From: Bacillus sp. REN3
Lineage (GTDB): Bacteria; Bacillota; Bacilli; Bacillales; Cytobacillaceae
Length of the DNA stretch: 64,000 bases
Assembly: GCF_017912555.1 (NCBI RefSeq)
Contig: NZ_JAERSD010000021.1
Span: 1 to 64,000 of the forward strand
Direction: 5' to 3'
How positions within the stretch are numbered: position 1 is the stretch's first letter; every line of letters starts with the position of its first letter. The position numbers were made by a program, and so were the translations under genes. Positions 1 to 7,255 of this stretch are shown here, in pieces. The notes beneath the pieces were generated by a model. It did no database searches, was not told the origin of the DNA, and saw only the letters and a program-made list of their open reading frames with translations.

Positions 1-3
1 TGA

Positions 4-76
4 GAGCCATTAGCTCAGTCGGTAGAGCATCTGACTTTTAATCAGAGGGTCGAAGGTTCGAGTCCTTCATGGCTCA
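4..76 (+). tRNA. tRNA-Lys (anticodon UUU)
   Basis: A full cloverleaf can be folded. The acceptor arm GAGCCAT pairs with ATGGCTC, the anticodon stem TCTGA/TCAGA encloses the loop CTTTTAA (anticodon TTT), and the T-loop TTCGAGT is present. CCA is not encoded. It is the first of three tRNA genes read in the same direction and is probably the tail of a larger tRNA cluster beyond the window edge. Confidence 0.97.
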
Positions 77-85
77 CTCAAGTGC

Positions 86-127
86 AGGACCCCTAAAGAT
101 AATTTCTCTTTATTTTTAGGGGTCTTC
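86..127 (+). terminator. Hairpin after tRNA-Lys
   Basis: GACCCCTAAA (88-97) pairs with TTTAGGGGTC (115-124). Only a short, broken T-run follows, so this may be a processing or weak termination hairpin within the tRNA operon rather than a strong terminator. Confidence 0.5.
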
Positions 128-147
128 CTGGTTATAATAAACCATAT

Positions 148-222
148 GCGGAAGTAGTTCAGTGGTAGAATACAACCTTGCCAAGGTTGGGGTCGCGGGT
201 TCGAATCCCGTCTTCCGCTCCA
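148..222 (+). tRNA. tRNA-Gly (anticodon GCC)
   Basis: Acceptor arm GCGGAAG/CTTCCGC, anticodon stem CAACC/GGTTG around the loop TTGCCAA (anticodon GCC), T-loop TTCGAAT and encoded CCA (220-222). Confidence 0.97.
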
Positions 223-225
223 GAT

Positions 226-301
226 GGGGCCTTAGCTCAGCTGGGAGAGCGCCTGCTTTGCACGCAGGAGGTCAGCGGTTCGATCCCGCTAGGCTCCACC
301 A
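226..301 (+). tRNA. tRNA-Ala (anticodon UGC)
   Basis: Acceptor arm GGGGCCT/AGGCTCC with one G-U pair, anticodon stem CCTGC/GCAGG around TTTGCAC (anticodon TGC), T-loop TTCGATC and encoded CCA. Only three bases separate it from tRNA-Gly, so the two are co-transcribed. Confidence 0.97.
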
Positions 302-326
302 TCACACTACATAAACACCAATTCAG

Positions 327-356
327 CCATAAATCTTTTGATTTATGGTTTTTTTA
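327..356 (+). terminator. Terminator of the tRNA cluster
   Basis: CCATAAAT (327-334) and ATTTATGG (341-348) form a stem followed directly by a run of seven T. This is a classic intrinsic terminator closing the tRNA operon. Confidence 0.85.
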
Positions 357-435
357 TGGTTGGATTCGAATGAATCAATTCCGGATCACTTATCTTTCTA
401 TTCCGAACTGTATATATATTCAAGAATTTGTCCAG

Positions 436-465
436 TTGAGTCATCTTCCTGAAAGCGGTTAAAAT
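436..465 (+). promoter_or_regulatory. Possible SigA promoter of rocF
   Basis: TTGAGT (436-441) and TAAAAT (460-465) are separated by 18 bases, about 30 bases ahead of the arginase start. No TTGGCAC-type SigL element, as used by B. subtilis roc genes, is visible. Weak call based on spacing and resemblance only. Confidence 0.35.
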
Positions 466-496
466 AAAGGAAAACAGAGGGAAAGCAGGGGGTAAA

Positions 497-1393
497 ATGA
501 AGAAACTTTCGATGATCGGCATGCCCATGGACCTTGGCCAGATGAGAAGGGGAGTCGACATGGGCCCAAGTGCTATCCGTTACGCAGGCATCCATGAGAG
601 ACTGAAGGATTTATTTGATGAGATCGAAGATTTGGGGGATATTGCTGTAGGCAGGCCAGAGGTGAAAATCGATCCAAACAGCAATCTTCGGAATCTGGAG
701 CTCGTTGCCGAGAAGAATCTGCTGCTGTCTGAAGAAGTGAGCAAAATTATCGAGTCCGGCTCTTTCCCGCTTGTCCTTGGTGGCGATCATAGCATTGCCA
801 TCGGCACATTGACAGGTGTTTCTAAGCATTATAAGAGCCTTGGTGTCATCTGGTATGATGCTCATGGCGATTTGAATACTGCTGAAACCTCACCGTCTGG
901 CAACATTCATGGCATGCCGCTGGCAGCAAGCCTGGGTTTAGGTCATGACTCACTGACCCAATTAGGCGGGTATGCTCCGAAAGTGAAACCGGAAAACATC
1001 GTGATCATAGGGGCAAGAGCACTTGACGAGGGTGAAAAGGACTTGATCAAAGAAAAAGGCATCAAAGTCTTCACAATGCATGAAATCGACCGACTTGGCA
1101 TGACAAAAGTAATGGAAGAAACAATTGACTATTTAAAAGATAAAACAGATGGAGTTCATTTATCGCTTGACCTGGATGGATTGGACCCAGCTGACGCACC
1201 CGGCGTAGGGACTCCGGTCACCGGAGGGATCAGCTACCGTGAAAGCCATCTGGCAATGGAGATGCTCGCGGAATCCGGGATCATCACATCAGCCGAGTTC
1301 GTCGAGGTCAACCCGATTCTGGATGAGAAGAATAAGACAGCCATTGCGGCAGTGGCATTGATGGGGTCCTTATTCGGAGAAAAACTTTTATGA
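497..1393 (+). CDS. rocF: Arginase
   Basis: Cytosolic binuclear-manganese enzyme hydrolysing L-arginine to ornithine and urea, first step of arginine catabolism. The 298-residue protein has the usual family length. Metal-binding signatures are in order: GGDHS (His98), DAHGDLN (Asp121, His123, Asp125) and SLDLDGLDP (Asp225, Asp227). The start ATG follows GCAGGGGGT at suitable spacing. It stands alone between the tRNA cluster and the sigW region. In B. subtilis rocF lies in the rocDEF operon elsewhere, whereas a position upstream of sigW is, as I recall, seen in other bacilli. A neighbouring ureohydrolase such as agmatinase is less likely because of overall similarity and length. Confidence 0.93.
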   Translation: MKKLSMIGMPMDLGQMRRGVDMGPSAIRYAGIHERLKDLFDEIEDLGDIAVGRPEVKIDPNSNLRNLELVAEKNLLLSEEVSKIIESGSFPLVLGGDHSIAIGTLTGVSKHYKSLGVIWYDAHGDLNTAETSPSGNIHGMPLAASLGLGHDSLTQLGGYAPKVKPENIVIIGARALDEGEKDLIKEKGIKVFTMHEIDRLGMTKVMEETIDYLKDKTDGVHLSLDLDGLDPADAPGVGTPVTGGISYRESHLAMEMLAESGIITSAEFVEVNPILDEKNKTAIAAVALMGSLFGEKLL

Positions 1394-1402
1394 TCATAAA
1401 AA

Positions 1403-1440
1403 TAGGAGCAGCGGCCTAAAGGCTGCTGCTCCTTCCTATT
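1403..1440. terminator. Bidirectional terminator between rocF and the Spo0E-like gene
   Basis: GGAGCAGC (1405-1412) pairs with GCTGCTCC (1425-1432). On the minus strand the stem is followed by a T-rich stretch (ctatttttatga), so it best terminates the convergent spo0E-like gene. It can also stop rocF transcription. Confidence 0.7.
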
Positions 1441-1609
1441 AATAAAGGGCTGTTTTATCCGATGATAAATGATAGTATTTATTTAGCAAGCAATCGAGTT
1501 TCGTGCTGACATCGATAACATTTTGATTCGATAGCGAGGTTTTAGCAGCTAGATCAACCATTTCTTTCCTGTATTTCTCAATATCCCTCAGCAAAGCTTC
1601 AGCACACAT
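1439..1609 (-). CDS. Spo0E-like aspartyl-phosphate phosphatase
   Basis: Small protein of 56 residues from the chosen start. Members of this family dephosphorylate Spo0A~P and delay sporulation. The signature is the C-terminal half, VIDVSTKLDCLLNKYY, matching the family S-x-x-L-D core that contacts the response regulator, preceded by a helix rich in charged residues. An upstream extension to 1675 is open, but the ATG at 1609 sits behind GGCGAGGG and gives the usual family length, so I chose it. It converges on rocF and diverges from sigW. The paralogue cannot be named from sequence alone. Confidence 0.8.
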   Translation of the reverse strand: MCAEALLRDIEKYRKEMVDLAAKTSLSNQNVIDVSTKLDCLLNKYYHLSSDKTALY

Positions 1610-1747
1610 AGCGAAATTCCCTCGCCTTCTCATTGAATATATAGTCCTTTTATACCCCATGTTGAAATTCCTCAAACTTTATTAGTAAAAATTTGTTAAT
1701 ATGTTCTTGTTGAGCAGTTTTTAAAACGAAGAAATATAAATAAAAAA

Positions 1748-1774
1748 TGAAACCTTTCCCGGAATCGATTCGTA
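1748..1774 (+). promoter_or_regulatory. SigW autoregulatory promoter
   Basis: TGAAAC (1748-1753), 17-base spacer, CGTA (1771-1774). This matches the B. subtilis SigW consensus TGAAAC-N16/17-CGTA. It lies 34 bases ahead of the sigW start, as expected for an autoregulated ECF sigma operon. Confidence 0.9.
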
Positions 1775-1808
1775 TATCGATTAGCCGCATAAAGCGCGGA
1801 GGTAAATT

Positions 1809-2372
1809 ATGGAGAACATTGTTAAGACCAGAATAAAGCAAGTGATCAAAGGCGACAAAGATGCCTATGAAGAAATTGTAGAAATATACAAGGACAAGGT
1901 ATTCCAGCTTTGCTTCAGGATGCTTGGGAACAGACATGAAGCGGAAGATATTGCGCAGGAAGCATTCATCCGCGCCTATATCAATATTAACAGTTTCAAT
2001 CAAAACCTGAAGTTTTCCACCTGGCTGTACAGGATTGCAACCAACCTTTGCATTGACCGGATCCGCAAGAAGAAGCCGGATTATTTCCTTGATGCTGAGG
2101 TGCCAGGCACGGAAGGATTGACAATGTATTCCCAGGTTCCGTCGGATGAAGCATTGCCTGAGGAAGAAGTGGAAAGCCTGGAGCTTCAGGAGACGATTCA
2201 AAAAGAAATTTCAAAATTACCCGATAAATACAGGTCGGTCATCGTATTGAAGTATATTGAAGAGCTTAGCCTGAATGAAATCAGCGAAATTTTGGATCTG
2301 CCTCTTGGCACGGTGAAGACGAGGATCCATCGCGGCAGGGAAGCCTTGAGGCAGCAGCTGCGATACGTATAA
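1809..2372 (+). CDS. sigW: ECF RNA polymerase sigma factor SigW
   Basis: Extracytoplasmic-function sigma factor of 187 residues that directs the cell-envelope and antimicrobial-peptide stress regulon. Region 2 is visible as the stretch FRMLGNRHEAEDIAQEAFIR and the following aromatic-rich STWLYRIATNLCIDRIRKKK. Region 4 is LPDKYRSVIVLKYIEELSLNEI with the HTH ending GTVKTRIHRGREALRQQL. The start ATG follows GCGCGGAGG. It is transcribed from its own SigW-type promoter at 1748-1774 and is followed at once by its anti-sigma factor, which fixes the assignment. Confidence 0.95.
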   Translation: MENIVKTRIKQVIKGDKDAYEEIVEIYKDKVFQLCFRMLGNRHEAEDIAQEAFIRAYININSFNQNLKFSTWLYRIATNLCIDRIRKKKPDYFLDAEVPGTEGLTMYSQVPSDEALPEEEVESLELQETIQKEISKLPDKYRSVIVLKYIEELSLNEISEILDLPLGTVKTRIHRGREALRQQLRYV

Positions 2373-2387
2373 AGTGAGGTGAAGGAA

Positions 2388-3026
2388 ATGAAATGCCCCG
2401 AACAGGTTATTGACTATATGCATGAGTTTTTAGATGATGAAATATCGACAGAGCATGAGAATGTCTTAAGAGAGCATTTGCAAAGCTGCAGCGACTGCCG
2501 GGATTACTTCAGGGAATTGAAAAGAGCGGTCGCGCTTGTGCAAAGTACGTCACATATCCAGCCATCGGCAGATTTCACCTCGAAGGTCATGAACAGGCTG
2601 CCGAAAGAAACAAAGAAGACAGAAATAAAACGCTGGTTCAGGAGACACCCGCTGTTGACGGCTGCCTCCCTGTTCATTGCTTTGATGACGGGCAGCGTTT
2701 TCTCAACATGGAACCAGGAGCATCAATTCTCCGTATCGAAACAGCCTAACCTGGTGGTCGAGAATGACACGGTCATTGTCCCTGAAGGTGAAGTGGTCAA
2801 GGGGGATGTCCTGGTCCGGAATGGCAAGTTGAAAATCGAAGGGGAAGTCCAGGGGGATGTTACCGTCATCAACGGGGAGAATTACCTTGCTTCCGCAGGA
2901 AATGTAACTGGTGAAATCCATGAAGTGAATGAGGTTTTCGAATGGATTTGGTACCATATTAAACAGACAGCCAAGAATACGGCAAATCTCTTTGATGATC
3001 AAGGAAGAGAACAGTCATTCCAATAG
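2388..3026 (+). CDS. rsiW: Anti-sigma-W factor RsiW
   Basis: Single-pass membrane anti-sigma factor, 212 residues, that holds SigW inactive until regulated intramembrane proteolysis releases it. The N-terminal zinc anti-sigma motif is clear (His then C-S-D-C in HLQSCSDCRDYF). A membrane segment follows near residues 85-105 (HPLLTAASLFIALMTGSVF), then an extracytoplasmic domain with repeating acidic and glycine-rich strands. The ORF opens at a GTG at 2379, but the ATG at 2388 is correctly spaced behind GAGGTG and is preferred. It lies 15 bases after sigW in the same operon. Confidence 0.93.
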   Translation: MKCPEQVIDYMHEFLDDEISTEHENVLREHLQSCSDCRDYFRELKRAVALVQSTSHIQPSADFTSKVMNRLPKETKKTEIKRWFRRHPLLTAASLFIALMTGSVFSTWNQEHQFSVSKQPNLVVENDTVIVPEGEVVKGDVLVRNGKLKIEGEVQGDVTVINGENYLASAGNVTGEIHEVNEVFEWIWYHIKQTAKNTANLFDDQGREQSFQ

Positions 3027-3041
3027 GGTGACTGTTTTTTT
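3010..3041 (+). terminator. Terminator at the 3' end of rsiW
   Basis: ACAGTCA (3011-3017) pairs with TGACTGT (3029-3035), followed by a T7 run. The stem overlaps the rsiW stop codon region and separates sigW-rsiW from the cdaA operon. Confidence 0.85.
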
Positions 3042-3068
3042 ATCAATAGCCGGCTCTTGTGTTATAAT
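3040..3068 (+). promoter_or_regulatory. Possible SigA promoter of cdaA-cdaR-glmM
   Basis: A perfect TATAAT (3063-3068) lies 17 bases after TTATCA (3040-3045). The -35 element is a weak match. If used, it produces a leader of about 230 bases that contains the hairpin element at 3160-3279. Confidence 0.45.
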
Positions 3069-3159
3069 AAGAAAGTTATAAACGCATATAGCTGAAGTGA
3101 ATTGGTCAACTTCCGCTTTTTTTACGAGATCAGAAAGTATATATTTACTTCGGGAAATT

Positions 3160-3279
3160 ACCAGCTCCAGCGCCCAGCCCTTTGGGGCATAAGCTGTACC
3201 GCCGTGGTGGCAGAGGAACTGTGCCACCTCGCGGTTTGTCTTATCCCTGCAGGGGCTGACCAAGGCGCTTGCGCTTTTC
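3160..3279 (+). repeat. Structured hairpin element in the cdaA leader
   Basis: Nested inverted repeats span about 120 bases: AGCGCC near the left edge against GGCGCT near the right, AGCCC against GGGCT, CATAAG against CTTATC, and an inner GGTGGCA/TGCCACC stem. The edge sequences CAGCTCCAGCGCC and GGCGCTTGCGCTTTT resemble a dispersed intergenic repeat I recall from Bacillus-type genomes. No second copy was seen in this window, so repeat status is recalled rather than shown. Confidence 0.55.
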
Positions 3280-3304
3280 TTATTAACCTAATGGAGGAAG
3301 TGCA

Positions 3305-4132
3305 ATGTCGTTTGCGGATTTCAATATATTAGAATATCTAGCCAATATTATTGACATTCTCCTGGTGTGGTTCGTCATTTACAAGCTGATTGCGATTATA
3401 CGGGGAACAAAGGCTGTACAACTTTTAAAAGGGATTTTCGTGATCCTGATCGTAAAATTTGTCAGTGATTTCTTCGGGCTGAATACGTTAAGCTGGATGA
3501 TGGAACAAGTCCTGACCTGGGGATTCCTTGCTATCATCATCATTTTCCAGCCGGAGCTGCGAAGGGCGCTTGAACAGCTTGGCCGAGGAAGGCTGTTTTC
3601 AAGAGGCGGCCTCCAGGAAGAGGAAGATGAGGAGAGAGTGGTAGAGGCGATTATTAAGGCAGCCGATTACATGGCCAAGCGCCGGATCGGTGCATTGATT
3701 TCGATTGAACGGGAGACAGGGATGAGCGATTACATCGAAACAGGCATCCCGCTGCAATCCAAAATCTCATCTGAATTATTGATCAACTTATTTATACCTA
3801 ATACACCTCTGCATGACGGTGCAGTCGTCATCCAGAAAAATACGGTTGCTGCCGCTGCTTGCTATTTGCCGCTGTCGGAGAGCCCTTTCATTTCGAAAGA
3901 ACTGGGAACCAGACACAGGGCAGCCCTTGGAATCAGTGAAGTAACCGACGCCATCACAGTTGTCGTATCTGAAGAAACCGGCAGTGTTTCCGTCACCCGG
4001 AATGGTGAGCTTTATCGTGATTTGACCGGGGAAACATTAAGGGAATTGCTCACAGCTGAACTGATTTCCGCATCAAGAATCAAGCAGGCAGCTTCTACCC
4101 GCTGGAGTTGGAGGGGGAAGAAAAATGGATAG
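3305..4132 (+). CDS. cdaA: Diadenylate cyclase CdaA
   Basis: Membrane-bound enzyme making cyclic di-AMP from two ATP. That nucleotide is essential for potassium and osmotic homeostasis and cell-wall integrity. Three N-terminal membrane segments (about residues 11-85) precede a DisA_N catalytic domain. The diagnostic motifs are D-G-A at 171-173 and R-H-R at 203-205, the same positions as in B. subtilis CdaA. Length 275 is typical. The start ATG follows GGAGG by seven bases. It overlaps cdaR by eight bases and shares the operon with glmM, the conserved cdaA-cdaR-glmM arrangement in which both partners bind and modulate CdaA. Confidence 0.96.
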   Translation: MSFADFNILEYLANIIDILLVWFVIYKLIAIIRGTKAVQLLKGIFVILIVKFVSDFFGLNTLSWMMEQVLTWGFLAIIIIFQPELRRALEQLGRGRLFSRGGLQEEEDEERVVEAIIKAADYMAKRRIGALISIERETGMSDYIETGIPLQSKISSELLINLFIPNTPLHDGAVVIQKNTVAAAACYLPLSESPFISKELGTRHRAALGISEVTDAITVVVSEETGSVSVTRNGELYRDLTGETLRELLTAELISASRIKQAASTRWSWRGKKNG

Positions 4133-5357
4133 ACTTCTGGATAATCCATGGTTCATGAAAGGCGTCGCCTTAGTTCTTGCTGTATTGCTGTTCGGATCGG
4201 TTCCAAAAGGGAATCTGGATAAACAAAGGGATGTGAATGTTCCTTCCGACGAAAAGGTTGAAGTCATTGAGGATGTACCGGTCAAAAGTTATTATGATAC
4301 CGATAATCTTGTAGTATCCGGAGTGCCTGAAACAGTAACGGTCAACCTGCAGGGCCCGAAGAACATTGTCCAGCAGGCAAGGGCACTAAGGGATTTTGAA
4401 GTATTTGTCGATCTGACTGATGCTGAAATAGGGGAACAGAGAGTTCCGATTACGATAAAGGATTTATCTGAGAGAATCACAGCAACAATTGAACCAGGCT
4501 CTGCGAATGTGTCCATCCAGGAAAAGGTAACAAAGGAATTCAAGGTGGATGCGGAATTCAGCAGGAACCTTGTCGAGGATGGCTATATAGCTGAAAAGCC
4601 AACGGTTAAGCCTGGAACTGTCCAGGTAACGGGCGCAAAGGATGTTATCGAACAGATCAGCTTTGTAAAAGCGACTGTCAACTCAAGTGGAAAGGTGTCA
4701 GATACGATAACCCGCGAGGCAAGCGTCTTAGTATTTGATAAAAACATGAATAAACTTGAGGTCTCAATTGAACCTTCAACAGTCGAAGTGACAATACCGG
4801 TGAAAAGTTCGAGCAAAGAGGTTCCGCTTGAAATTGTGAGAAAAGGAACGCCGCCAAGCGGAGTGACGATCGAATCGATTTCACTCGGAACCAAGCAAGT
4901 TCAGATCATTGCTGCCCCGGATGTCTTATCTGAAGTAGAAAGTGCCCGGGTCGAGGTCGATGTCAGCAGAATCAAAGGGGATACGGAGTTGAACCTCCCT
5001 GTGATCATCGCAAATGGGGTTGTTGGTGTCTCGCCGGAAATGGTGAAAGTAACCGTCAAAGCAACGAATAAGACAGAAAGAACAATCTCCAATGTCCCGG
5101 TTTCAATGACAGGAATCCGTGCTAATTACGAGGCTGATTTCCTTAATCCGGCCAACGGACAAACGAATATAACGGTTTCCGGGCCGAGTGACATTGTTTC
5201 TTCGCTTTCTGCTGATGATTTCAAGCTGACCGTGGATGCGTCAGGGTTGGAAGAAGGAGAGCATGAGGTGGCGATAAAGGTAACAGCGCCACGTAATGTT
5301 AATTGGAAGCTGGCCAATGAAAAAGCCAAAATAACGGTTGCGAAAAAAGAAGCATAA
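4125..5357 (+). CDS. cdaR: CdaA regulatory protein CdaR (YbbR-domain)
   Basis: Single-pass membrane protein of 410 residues that interacts with CdaA and tunes c-di-AMP synthesis. An N-terminal membrane anchor (about residues 11-27, [17 protein letters not shown]) is followed by four YbbR-type beta-rich repeats. Each shows the recurring pattern in which a strand is followed by V-x-V-x-G-P/A ([40 protein letters not shown]). The start lies inside the 3' end of cdaA, so translation is probably coupled. Confidence 0.93.
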   Translation: MDRLLDNPWFMKGVALVLAVLLFGSVPKGNLDKQRDVNVPSDEKVEVIEDVPVKSYYDTDNLVVSGVPETVTVNLQGPKNIVQQARALRDFEVFVDLTDAEIGEQRVPITIKDLSERITATIEPGSANVSIQEKVTKEFKVDAEFSRNLVEDGYIAEKPTVKPGTVQVTGAKDVIEQISFVKATVNSSGKVSDTITREASVLVFDKNMNKLEVSIEPSTVEVTIPVKSSSKEVPLEIVRKGTPPSGVTIESISLGTKQVQIIAAPDVLSEVESARVEVDVSRIKGDTELNLPVIIANGVVGVSPEMVKVTVKATNKTERTISNVPVSMTGIRANYEADFLNPANGQTNITVSGPSDIVSSLSADDFKLTVDASGLEEGEHEVAIKVTAPRNVNWKLANEKAKITVAKKEA

Positions 5358-5394
5358 TCGACTGCAATTTTTCAAACAAGGAGAGATTTTAAAA

Positions 5395-6744
5395 ATGGGT
5401 AAATATTTCGGTACAGATGGAGTACGAGGCGTAGCAAATAGTGAATTGACACCGGAATTGGCTTTCAAGCTGGGCCGTTTCGGAGGCTATGTCCTGACAA
5501 AGGAACATGACCGTCCCAAAGTATTGATCGGCCGCGATACAAGGATTTCTGGCCATATGCTTGAGGGAGCACTTGTTGCAGGCCTGCTGTCTATTGGAGC
5601 CGAAGTCATGCGACTAGGGGTCATTTCCACTCCAGGGGTTGCGTATTTGACAAAGGCCCTCGGAGCCCAGGCAGGAGTTATGATTTCTGCATCGCATAAT
5701 CCCGTAGCGGATAATGGCATAAAGTTCTTTGGCCCAGATGGCTTTAAGCTTTCAGATGACCAGGAGCTTGAAATTGAAAGTTTAATGGATTTAGAGGCAG
5801 ACGATCTCCCACGGCCAATCGGGGCAGATCTTGGACAAGTAAACGACTATTTCGAAGGTGGACAGAAATACATTCAATACCTTAAGCAAACCGTCGATGA
5901 GGAGTTCGATGGCCTGCATATCGCGCTTGATTGCGCCCATGGCGCCACTTCCTCGCTCGCGGCCCATTTATTTGCGGATCTTGATGCCGACCTTTCAACG
6001 ATGGGGGCATCACCAAACGGCCTGAACATCAATGATGGAGTCGGGTCCACCCATCCAGAAGCGCTTGCTGCTTTTGTAAAAGAAAAAGGCGCGGATCTAG
6101 GTCTTTCCTTTGATGGAGATGGCGATCGCCTGATTGCGATTGATGAAAAAGGGAATATTGTCGATGGCGACCAAATCATGTATATATGCGGAAAGTACAT
6201 GAATGAGAAAGGACAGTTGAAGCATTCAACAATTGTCTCAACAGTCATGAGCAACCTCGGGTTCTACAAGGTGCTTGAGGAGCATGGGATCAAGAGTGAC
6301 AAGACAGCAGTCGGCGACCGCTATGTAGTGGAAGAAATGAAAAAGAACGGATATAACCTTGGAGGCGAGCAATCCGGCCACATCATTTTCCTTGATTACA
6401 ATACAACCGGGGATGGCCTGCTTACAGGGCTGCAGCTTGTCAATATCATCAAGGCCACCAATAAGCCGTTATCTGAACTTGCAGGAGAAATGAAGAAATA
6501 TCCTCAAGTTCTCGTAAACATCCGTGTGACAGACAAGCACCACGTGACGGATAACGATAAAGTCAAGCAAGTAATCGAACAGGTTGAAGCGGAAATGAAT
6601 GGCAACGGACGGATTCTTGTCCGTCCTTCCGGAACCGAGCCTTTAGTCCGTGTCATGGCCGAAGCAGCGACTGAAGAACTATGCAAGGAGTATGTTGATC
6701 GCATTGCTGCTGTTGTCAAAGAGGAAATGGGCCTAAAGGAATAA
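5395..6744 (+). CDS. glmM: Phosphoglucosamine mutase
   Basis: Cytosolic enzyme converting glucosamine-6-phosphate to glucosamine-1-phosphate on the way to UDP-N-acetylglucosamine. The alpha-D-phosphohexomutase layout is intact at 449 residues: FGTDGVRG at the N terminus, phospho-acceptor Ser100 in ISASHNP, the metal loop DGDGDR near 240, GEQSGH, and the phosphate-binding RPSGTEP near the C terminus. An in-frame ATG at 5338 lies inside cdaR; the ATG at 5395 behind AAGGAGAG fits the family start [12 protein letters not shown] and is used. Third gene of the cdaA operon. Confidence 0.96.
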   Translation: MGKYFGTDGVRGVANSELTPELAFKLGRFGGYVLTKEHDRPKVLIGRDTRISGHMLEGALVAGLLSIGAEVMRLGVISTPGVAYLTKALGAQAGVMISASHNPVADNGIKFFGPDGFKLSDDQELEIESLMDLEADDLPRPIGADLGQVNDYFEGGQKYIQYLKQTVDEEFDGLHIALDCAHGATSSLAAHLFADLDADLSTMGASPNGLNINDGVGSTHPEALAAFVKEKGADLGLSFDGDGDRLIAIDEKGNIVDGDQIMYICGKYMNEKGQLKHSTIVSTVMSNLGFYKVLEEHGIKSDKTAVGDRYVVEEMKKNGYNLGGEQSGHIIFLDYNTTGDGLLTGLQLVNIIKATNKPLSELAGEMKKYPQVLVNIRVTDKHHVTDNDKVKQVIEQVEAEMNGNGRILVRPSGTEPLVRVMAEAATEELCKEYVDRIAAVVKEEMGLKE

Positions 6745-6773
6745 CATTGAATTTTAATATGAATAGTAAAATG

Positions 6774-6817
6774 ATATGCATAAGGGTACGCGTTCAAGCC
6801 CTTATGCATATTTATTT
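6774..6817 (+). terminator. Terminator after glmM
   Basis: Perfect 13-base arms: ATATGCATAAGGG (6774-6786) pairs with CCCTTATGCATAT (6799-6811), followed by TTATTT. It separates the glmM operon from the glmS transcription unit. Confidence 0.8.
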
Positions 6818-6835
6818 ATGGAGGGAGGTTTCGGT

Positions 6836-6988
6836 ATGTCCGTACGGGGATATAGTACGGGTAGGCCATTTTCCTTTTTTCTATTGACGAATGTGCTGGT
6901 ATCGTGTATGCTTATCCTGTTTTTGCAGAGCAAAGACACCATCCTATTGTCAGAAAGGTGGGCAGAGGTTCAAGCAGGGAACATATAA
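6836..6988 (+). CDS. Possible 50-residue membrane peptide ahead of glmS
   Basis: A short ORF of 50 codons with a strong ribosome site (GGAGGGAGG, then ATG at 6836). It contains one likely membrane segment, FSFFLLTNVLVSCMLILFLQ, and a hydrophilic tail. It is not a protein I recognise. It overlaps the glmS promoter (6884-6912), and its TAA ends at 6988, directly at the predicted glmS ribozyme cleavage site. Only transcripts entering from upstream of 6836 could express it, and the glmM terminator stands in between. It may be fortuitous; the good ribosome site is the main argument for it. Confidence 0.35.
   Translation: MSVRGYSTGRPFSFFLLTNVLVSCMLILFLQSKDTILLSERWAEVQAGNI
6884..6912 (+). promoter_or_regulatory. 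SigA promoter of glmS
   Basis: TTGACG (6884-6889), 17-base spacer, TATGCT (6907-6912). Transcription would start near 6919, about 70 bases ahead of the ribozyme cleavage site. Confidence 0.75.
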
Positions 6989-7140
6989 GCGCCTGAACTA
7001 ATCTTCGATCGGAATATGGATTAGTTGACGAGGTGGAGGTTTATCGAATTTTCGGCGGATGCCTCCCGGCTGAAACACAGCCGTTAATCCCTTCTTTAAA
7101 TAATCAGGGCAACTTGATGGACAAAGAGGAGGGAATGCAA
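6985..7140 (+). ncRNA. glmS ribozyme-riboswitch
   Basis: Self-cleaving RNA activated by glucosamine-6-phosphate, lowering glmS mRNA when the sugar phosphate is abundant. The conserved core is easily recognised: cleavage site A6988/G6989 followed by GCGCCTGAACTAAT, the returning strand ATTAGTTGACGAGGTGGAGG, the segment TTTATCGAATTTTCGGCGG, ATGCCTCCCGGCTG and ACAGCCGTTAAT. The downstream P3/P4 region closes with CCCTTCTTT against AAAGAGGAGGG. Its place in the leader of glmS is the family location. Confidence 0.95.
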
Positions 7141-7194
7141 AAAGGTCCTCCATAACATAAATGGAAGCTGACCTTGCCAATGTGAAAAGAGATA

Positions 7195-7232
7195 AGGGGG
7201 CAAGCTGCCCCTAAGAAGGCTTCTTGCCCCCT
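7195..7232 (+). promoter_or_regulatory. Stable hairpin between the glmS ribozyme and the glmS ribosome site
   Basis: GGGGGCAAG (7196-7204) pairs with CTTGCCCCC (7223-7231), nine pairs without mismatch. It lacks a T-run, so it is not a terminator. It may protect the 5' end of the cleaved mRNA or influence ribosome access. Confidence 0.6.
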
Positions 7233-7255
7233 GTCGTACAGGAGGAAAAGAAGTT

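Noticed and set aside
436-465. SigL (-12/-24) promoter for rocF
   Set aside because: No TTGGCAC-N5-TTGCA element was seen, so SigL control as in B. subtilis roc genes is not supported here.
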